Of a stretch of 64,000 nucleotides of DNA, positions 58,984 through 64,000 are shown piece by piece. This DNA comes from Lelliottia wanjuensis (lineage in GTDB: Bacteria; Pseudomonadota; Gammaproteobacteria; Enterobacterales; Enterobacteriaceae), in the NCBI RefSeq assembly GCF_030238365.1, contig NZ_JASSOT010000066.1, positions 62,001 to 126,000 on the forward strand, in the 5' to 3' direction. The translations under genes and the position numbers were made by a program. How positions within the stretch are numbered: position 1 is the first letter of the stretch; each line of letters opens with the position of its first letter. The notes beneath the pieces are model-generated. The model was given only the letters and a program-made list of their open reading frames with translations, ran no database searches and was not told the origin of the DNA.

Positions 58984-61595
58984 TACTGGCACCTCAGGGT
59001 AAACAGACTAATCGGTTTATTCATTTCACTCTCGGCAAGCTGGTATGTCGCTTTGCACTGTTCTTTAACGTCATCCCCCCACTGGACGGTTAATTCCCCG
59101 GTCAATGGCAGTCCCATCAAATAGGCCTGGCCGTCGTCGCCGACGAGGGTCGAGTTGCCGCCGTCACTGCGGCTGACGGTGGCACCAAACGGCACCGGTT
59201 TGTTGTTGTGTATTAGCGTCACCATTGCCCGCAGTCCGGTGTGGGCTGCGAAATTCGCCACCACCAGCGCGCCTTCGCTTGGCACCACGTCAACGACGGC
59301 ATTGTCGATATCCACTTTATCGCCCAGCGTATCGGTATTGAGCGCGATACGGTTTTGGCGGTAGGTGGTGGCATACGGTACGACGGCATAGCCGCGCCAG
59401 TCGGTTTTCACCCCGGTGCTGTTTTCAATATCCACACCCGAGGCACCCGGCGCTTTAATGAGCACATTGGTGCTGCCGAGCGGCTGGCTCAGGGTAATGC
59501 CGTTGGCATGGGCGACGATCCCCCCACTCAGGCCGTAGTTCACCTGCTGGTAGCCTGCGCCGTAGTTGTAGCCGATGTTGCCGTTGCCGAGTCCGCCCTG
59601 ATAGTTCAGCGACGCGTTACCGCTGGTGCCATCGCCCTGATTGGCGTAGCCCTGCTGCACCGTGTAGCTGAGGTTGTTGTCGCTGAGCAGCGTGCCGCTG
59701 ACGCCCGCCGACTGGGTCATTTTGCCGTGGTTATCGGTACTGTTGCTGTAGGTGGCGTAAGCGTTATTGAGAGGGTTGCTCACGTCGCTGTTATCGCCAG
59801 AGGCGAGCCATTTTCCGAGCGGCAGCGAGATGCCCAACGCAAACTGCTGGTCGGCCTGCGGCTGGCCCATCGCTTTGTTGTAGCTGTAGCTCAGGTTAAA
59901 GCTGACGTCATTCAGGTTACCGCTGTAGCCCACCTGCCACAGATTGTCGGTTTCGCTGGTATTCCAGTAGCTTTGCTGGCTACCGGTGACATACACCGAC
60001 CCGTTGCTGCCGACCTGCTGCGAAATGTTGATCTGTATTTTGCCGCGTTTGCTGTAGTAGAGGTCGTAATAGTCCGTCCAGTCCGGCTCGACGTCTTTTT
60101 TGCCGTCCTGGGTGTCGATGGTATAGCCGCTCATCTGGGTGTAGGTGGTGTCATCCAGGGTATAAAAGCCCTGCGTCGAGTAGCGATAGCCGAGCAGCTG
60201 GAAGTTGGTGCCCGTCGAGTTCAGCGATTTGGCGTATAGAAAGCGCAATGATTGCCCGCTGTGTTTGCTGTCGTCGGCAAGCGTACTGTTGGCCTGGGTC
60301 AGGTCGGCTGAAAACGCGCCGATATCGCCGAGGTTCAGCCCGAGCCCGAGGCTCTCCGCCTGATAGTTTTCCGAGTGCTGCATACCGCCGTAGGCCGTCA
60401 TCCCGTACGGCAGCCCCCAAATGAGAGTGCCCTGGGCGAAATTCTGGTCATCCTGATCGGCGGTATTGGTGTGATACTGCCCGGCGGTCACGGCATATTT
60501 TATTCGCCCTTCGCGCTGTAACAGCGGCACAGCGGAATAAGGCACCGAGAAGGTGGTTTTGCTGCCGTCGGTTTCGGCAATTTCCACGTCCATATCGCCG
60601 CTCGATGAGGTCGGGTAGAGATCGTTGATCTCAAACGCACCCGGCGAGACGTAAGTTTGGTAGATGACGTAGCCGTTCTGTTTGACAGTCACTTTGGCGT
60701 TGCTGCGGGCGATACCGCGCACCGTTGGCGCGAAACCGCGCAGGCTGTCGGGCAACATATTGTCGTCAGAAGCTATCTGCACACCGCGAAAACCGACGCT
60801 ATCGAACACGTCTGACGGGGTATAGCTGTCGCCGACGGTCAACTCTCCCTTCAGCGGGATGATGTTGCGCTGCAGGTAGGTGCTGATGTGCTCCCAGTGG
60901 CTGGCGCTGCCGTCGCCCTGCCCCCCGTCGTAGGTGCCGGATGAATAGTCGTGCAGCCGCCACGGCCCGATGTTCAGCGTGCTTTGCAGATTGAGGTAAT
61001 AACTGTTGCTGACGCTATCGCCCCAACTGTTACTGCCGGTGAAATCATAATTCAGCAGCAGCGCGGTGATGCCGTCGTCCCACTGTTCCGGCGGGATATA
61101 GCCGCGCGCACTCTGCTTCATCGCCGCCTGCGGCAGGCTGATGTTCAGGTGCTGCTGCTCAAAATCAAAATCGGTACGAGCGTCGGGGATCATCGTCGCC
61201 AGCGGCACACAGGCATCTTTCGCCATAGCGGCGATATCCGGAAACGCTTTCATCTCAACGCCGAGCGCGTCCAGCCGCACGCGCGTCAGGCAGGGCGCGA
61301 CATCGCCCTGTTTGTTGGCAGGCGCTTTGAACTCGACGTCTTCGGTCGAGACGAACGTCCCGTTCAGATAGATATCGACGCGATATTTCCCCGGCCCGTG
61401 ACCGTTGCCTTTTTCAAAGCGTTTAAGGCTGGCGACCGCCGACGGATCGTCCGACAAAAAGGCAGGGTTGAAATAGTTATCCGCCCGTGTCACAGGAGAA
61501 AACACCAACGTCAACAGCACTATCTGCCGCCATCCCGGCGTACGGAGGAAGGCACGCGTCGGCGGAGTTAACGGAGTGTCCATTCTCGTTCGCAT
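58983..61595 (-). CDS. Fimbrial outer-membrane usher, FimD-like
   Basis: An 870-residue usher. Signal peptide ends near TRA; the mature N-terminal domain starts DNYFNPAFLSDDPSAVASLK and binds chaperone-subunit complexes; then a 24-strand barrel with middle domain, and C-terminal plug-like domains from about 780 with the conserved disulphide (EQCKATYQ, TLRCQ at the end). Motifs GAFEINDLYPTSSSGDMDVE and GDSYTPSDVFDSVGFRG are typical for ushers. It is 4 bases after the chaperone stop and shares one base with the adhesin start. Confidence 0.93.
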   Translation of the reverse strand: MRTRMDTPLTPPTRAFLRTPGWRQIVLLTLVFSPVTRADNYFNPAFLSDDPSAVASLKRFEKGNGHGPGKYRVDIYLNGTFVSTEDVEFKAPANKQGDVAPCLTRVRLDALGVEMKAFPDIAAMAKDACVPLATMIPDARTDFDFEQQHLNISLPQAAMKQSARGYIPPEQWDDGITALLLNYDFTGSNSWGDSVSNSYYLNLQSTLNIGPWRLHDYSSGTYDGGQGDGSASHWEHISTYLQRNIIPLKGELTVGDSYTPSDVFDSVGFRGVQIASDDNMLPDSLRGFAPTVRGIARSNAKVTVKQNGYVIYQTYVSPGAFEINDLYPTSSSGDMDVEIAETDGSKTTFSVPYSAVPLLQREGRIKYAVTAGQYHTNTADQDDQNFAQGTLIWGLPYGMTAYGGMQHSENYQAESLGLGLNLGDIGAFSADLTQANSTLADDSKHSGQSLRFLYAKSLNSTGTNFQLLGYRYSTQGFYTLDDTTYTQMSGYTIDTQDGKKDVEPDWTDYYDLYYSKRGKIQINISQQVGSNGSVYVTGSQQSYWNTSETDNLWQVGYSGNLNDVSFNLSYSYNKAMGQPQADQQFALGISLPLGKWLASGDNSDVSNPLNNAYATYSNSTDNHGKMTQSAGVSGTLLSDNNLSYTVQQGYANQGDGTSGNASLNYQGGLGNGNIGYNYGAGYQQVNYGLSGGIVAHANGITLSQPLGSTNVLIKAPGASGVDIENSTGVKTDWRGYAVVPYATTYRQNRIALNTDTLGDKVDIDNAVVDVVPSEGALVVANFAAHTGLRAMVTLIHNNKPVPFGATVSRSDGGNSTLVGDDGQAYLMGLPLTGELTVQWGDDVKEQCKATYQLAESEMNKPISLFTLRCQ

Positions 61596-61599
61596 AATG

Positions 61600-62301
61600 C
61601 TATTCCATTATGCCTTTTTGTCCGGCGGTGTTAGCGCCAAAGTCGCTGACCGTCTGAAAGACTATCTCACCCTGAGCGTTGTCCGGAACCGGAACCGTCA
61701 GGCTCTCCTTGGGCGGCACCATGGTGTTGGGGAGCTTTTCGCCGCCGACGGTAAACTGCACCAGCGTTACGTAATAGGGGCTCGGGTTTTTAATCGACAA
61801 TTGTGCGCCCACGCGATGAAAGCGCAGCAGCGCCGGTGCATCCACCGATTTAATCGGCAGATTTTTCGGCCGCACAAACAGCTTGATCCGGCTCAGCACC
61901 GCCAGCTGGAGCGTGTTTTTGCCTTTAGTGTCCGCGGCAGCTGAAGGGATAGCCTTCATATTCAGCCAGTAGACCGTTTCACGGTCGGCAGGCAGGTTTT
62001 TCGCGCTTATATACATTACCCGCAGAGTGTTTTCTTTTTGCGGCTGAATGACAAACAGCGGCGGGGTAATTGCGAAATCCGGGCTTCTTGCGCCGTTTTC
62101 ATCTTCCACCCAGCTCTGGATCAAAAACACGGCGTTGTCATCGCTGTTGTTGACCGACATGGAAACCTGGCTGCTGCCCGCCGGATAGATAAGCCGGGTG
62201 CCGCCGAGAGAGACGCCACCGGCACAGGCCGTGTGGCTGACACAGAGCATCATCGCCGTTAATGCGAAGGGCTGAATAAAACGATGAGTCAACACATTCA
62301 C
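61600..62301 (-). CDS. Fimbrial periplasmic chaperone, FimC-like
   Basis: A 233-residue PapD-type chaperone with signal peptide (ending HTACA) and mature start GGVSLGGTRLIYPAGSSQ; the conserved Arg is in GTRLIYP and the Lys in SRIKLFVRPKNLP. The second Ig domain ends SDFGANTAG. The frame opens with GTG at 62301; TGAGG lies close to it and better suits the next GTG at 62295, so the exact start is not fixed. Followed by the usher after 4 bases. Confidence 0.88.
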   Translation of the reverse strand: MNVLTHRFIQPFALTAMMLCVSHTACAGGVSLGGTRLIYPAGSSQVSMSVNNSDDNAVFLIQSWVEDENGARSPDFAITPPLFVIQPQKENTLRVMYISAKNLPADRETVYWLNMKAIPSAAADTKGKNTLQLAVLSRIKLFVRPKNLPIKSVDAPALLRFHRVGAQLSIKNPSPYYVTLVQFTVGGEKLPNTMVPPKESLTVPVPDNAQGEIVFQTVSDFGANTAGQKGIME

Positions 62302-62309
62302 CTCAATAA

Positions 62310-62846
62310 CTACGGATAGATAACGATAAAATTCGCCACCACGCTGGCATCACCGGCGACGATGCGCGCTGTGGCGCGGTATTTGGCGATAAAATGCAGG
62401 ACGTTTTGGCCGTCAATCAGGGTCTTGTAAGAACGTGGAGCACTGTTGGGCACAACCAGATTGGCCTGTTCGTCATAGATCCCGAGACCGACGCCGATGG
62501 CTGAACCGGGTCCGTCAGTGATGGCGAGAACCAGAGGATCGTGGCTGTCGGTAACGCCCTGAAATGCCACCCCGGCAGACTGGCTGACGGCGGAGTTGCA
62601 GTCAGTTAAGGTCAGGGTGAAACCAATAGGATCGGCCCAACTGCCCACGCCGTTGAAGGCCTCTTTACGTACCTGGCCCATTTCGACGGTCTGGTCGCTG
62701 CTTTGGGCATTCACCGCACAGGCAGCATCTACGGCGTTGCCGTTAAAGTGGATTAGCCCTCCGGTTTCATCCGCGGCGGCGCTACAGGCGAGCAAAAGCA
62801 GGCCGACAACAGGAAACATCTGCCTGGTAAGCGTCTGAAACGGCAT
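62310..62846 (-). CDS. Fimbrial subunit (FimA-like, second gene)
   Basis: A 178-residue pilin similar to the product at 62921: after a signal peptide (MPFQTLTRQMFPVVGLLLLA...AAA) comes GGLIHFNGNAVDAACAVNAQ and TVEMGQVRKEAF, with the second Cys in LTLTDCNSAVS and the C-terminal strand ASVVANFIVIYP. Start at 62846 is preferred over 62876 since AAGGA precedes it and it begins the signal peptide. Between the presumed major pilin and the chaperone; may be FimI-like. Confidence 0.85.
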   Translation of the reverse strand: MPFQTLTRQMFPVVGLLLLACSAAADETGGLIHFNGNAVDAACAVNAQSSDQTVEMGQVRKEAFNGVGSWADPIGFTLTLTDCNSAVSQSAGVAFQGVTDSHDPLVLAITDGPGSAIGVGLGIYDEQANLVVPNSAPRSYKTLIDGQNVLHFIAKYRATARIVAGDASVVANFIVIYP

Positions 62847-62920
62847 CTTAAGGTCCTTGAAACAGAGAATCATCACGCCGTCCCTGGCGTTTTTTTCATC
62901 CTTGAATCAGTTTTTCAGGA

Positions 62921-63484
62921 TCAGGAGTAGGTCACGTTGAAGGTCGCGGTGGCCTGCACATCGCCTGGTTTCACCGTGGTGCCGGTGGTGATGTAATCCG
63001 CAGAGAAGACCAGTGAGTTTTCACCATTAATCAGCGCATAGGCTGGAGACGCCGTTCCCAGAGCCAGAGCTTTACCGACATTGTCATACAGCTGAATGCC
63101 AATACCCACGGCTGAACCCGCACCGGCGGTATTGTCGAGAGCGGTAGGCATAGCTGCAGGGGCGTTACCGCTGAAGGTGATGGCGGCATTTTTGGAGACA
63201 GTGGTGTCACAGTCGGACAGCTTGATGGTGAATGGGCGTTTCTGATTCGCCGCGGTACCCGGTGCAACTTTGCCGTCTGCACCTGCAAATTTCGCGGTAC
63301 GAACCTGGCCCATATCGACGTTAAAATCGACGGAGTCTTCGTCCACTGAACAAGCGGCATCGACAACGGTACCGTTAAAATGCACCTGACCACCGGTCAC
63401 TGAGGTGCCCGCTGCCAGCGCAGAACCTGATAAAGCCAAAAGGGTTGCTGCGAATAAAGTGTTCAGTTTTTGTGAACTAGTCAT
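62921..63484 (-). CDS. Major fimbrial subunit, FimA-like
   Basis: A 187-residue pilin with signal peptide MTSSQKLNTLFAATLLALSG...ALA and mature domain: GGQVHFNGTVVDAACSVDED (first Cys), NVDMGQVRTAKFAG, IKLSDCDTTVSKNAAITF (second Cys), and C-terminal strand VQATATFNVTYS. It is the first gene of the operon, next to a long A/T-rich regulatory region, which fits a major subunit. High Ala/Gly/Thr content is typical for rod subunits. Confidence 0.9.
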   Translation of the reverse strand: MTSSQKLNTLFAATLLALSGSALAAGTSVTGGQVHFNGTVVDAACSVDEDSVDFNVDMGQVRTAKFAGADGKVAPGTAANQKRPFTIKLSDCDTTVSKNAAITFSGNAPAAMPTALDNTAGAGSAVGIGIQLYDNVGKALALGTASPAYALINGENSLVFSADYITTGTTVKPGDVQATATFNVTYS

Positions 63485-63869
63485 GTATATCGTCCTTTAT
63501 TATTTAAATAAGCTATCTACTAATAGCCCTAAAAATTGTTAAACCATTGCTCGTGCTCACAAATAATTCGTCACATGAACACCAGGGAATTCATGATATT
63601 TTTGGCATGACGAGGTATTTGTTACGCCGATAATTATGCAGTTTTTTACTTTCAATCAAATAGAAAATTTAAACCATTTTTGTACAGCACCCCGTCCAAT
63701 TATAGACACTTCACCCTACATTTATAGATACTTTGTTATAAGTGAATGATGCGTTTAAAATAATCTGTATTTATACGACAGCCAAAATATTGAATCATTC
63801 TATATTGCTTATTTTAGCAGAGGTTTTACCTGACATTGTAATTTTAGAAACTGTTATCTGGAGAGAGTA
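63485..63869. promoter_or_regulatory. AT-rich divergent region upstream of the fimbrial operon
   Basis: A 385-base region, strikingly A/T-rich, between the major pilin and the gene at 63870. It has two direct repeats with a 22-base period: TTATAGACACTT (63700-63711) and TTATAGATACTT (63722-63733). I looked for a fimS-type pair of inverted repeats and found none. It should hold both divergent promoters. Confidence 0.5.
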
Positions 63870-64000
63870 ATGAAATCGGCATTACATAATTGCGTTTCCG
63901 TTTATCAAGATCCCTGCTTTAACCTGGAAAAACCTGTAGCAGAGGTGGAACGAATCATTGAGAAGTTGCTTCCAGCCGCGACTCCGGTCTTCATGCAGGA
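63870..64000 (+). CDS. Unidentified divergent gene (partial)
   Basis: An open frame from ATG 63870, preceded by GGAGAGAG, running out of the window after 43 codons: begins MKSALHNCVSVYQDPCFNLE and goes on through a helical, Glu-rich stretch (VAEVERIIEKLLP). Two cysteines are seen. No family recognised. Its position, divergent from a fimbrial operon, suggests a regulator, but this is inference from layout only. Confidence 0.6.
   Translation, partial: MKSALHNCVSVYQDPCFNLEKPVAEVERIIEKLLPAATPVFMQ

Noticed and set aside
63485-63869. Invertible fimS-type switch before the fimbrial operon
   Set aside because: No pair of matching inverted repeats was found by eye and no site-specific recombinase gene is in the window.

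Overview
This window is a piece of enterobacterial chromosome, most likely Enterobacter or a close relative (Leclercia, Lelliottia, Kosakonia type). It follows the Escherichia coli core order from smrB to tktB almost gene for gene. It carries an indole-3-pyruvate decarboxylase gene (ipdC) of the kind known from Enterobacter cloacae, and it lacks several E. coli K-12 insertions and genes (no prophage at argW, no dsd/emrKY/evg block, no ypdC/fry, no yfeK/yfeS). Comparisons with E. coli proteins throughout are from memory and were not computed.

Layout. 1-8 kb: smrB end, sixA, the fadIJ beta-oxidation operon, yfcZ, fadL and mlaA, so fatty-acid uptake and breakdown with FadR-like sites. 8-16 kb: yfdC, tRNA-Arg (argW), lpxP, the 23-residue ypdK, alaC, the pyruvate two-component pair ypdAB and glk. 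16-25.6 kb: yfeO, ipdC, an aldo-keto reductase, ypeC, mntH (with MntR and Fur boxes), nupC and the c-di-GMP phosphodiesterase pdeA. 25.6-29.8 kb: two tRNA-Ala, the twin DNA-binding genes yfeC-yfeD, gltX, three tRNA-Val plus tRNA-Lys, a tRNA-derived duplication, and a FlxA-like gene with a good sigma-28 promoter. 29.8-36 kb: yfeR/yfeH, ypeB, a mosaic ligA, zipA and cysZ. 36-46 kb: cysK, ptsH-ptsI-crr, pdxK, cysM and the sulfate/thiosulfate transporter cysPTWA. 46-56 kb: yfeX, yfeY, yfeZ, ypeA, amiA-hemF, maeB and talA-tktB. 56-64 kb: a chaperone-usher fimbrial operon of eight genes on the minus strand, with the start of an unidentified divergent gene at the right edge.

How the genes work together. 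Sulfur assimilation is concentrated here: sulfate uptake (cysPTWA, cysZ) and cysteine synthesis (cysK, cysM), with the PLP-salvage kinase pdxK directly behind cysM. Sugar phosphotransfer (pts), glucokinase, malic enzyme and the transaldolase/transketolase pair cover central carbon. Most neighbouring genes are separated by clear hairpin terminators, several of them shared by convergent genes, and five REP/BIME-type elements sit between genes.

Most unusual points: (1) ligA looks chimeric, with an AT-rich, divergent first 400 codons joined to an E. coli-like C-terminal part; (2) a 61-bp perfect duplication of the tRNA-Lys tail plus terminator, separated by a GC-rich tRNA-like spacer; (3) an orphan FlxA-like coiled-coil gene behind a near-consensus flagellar promoter; (4) a fimbrial operon with two chaperones, an AT-rich adhesin domain, and a terminal chaperone whose tail is encoded by an intergenic palindrome. 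No CRISPR array, insertion sequence, integrase or restriction system was seen.
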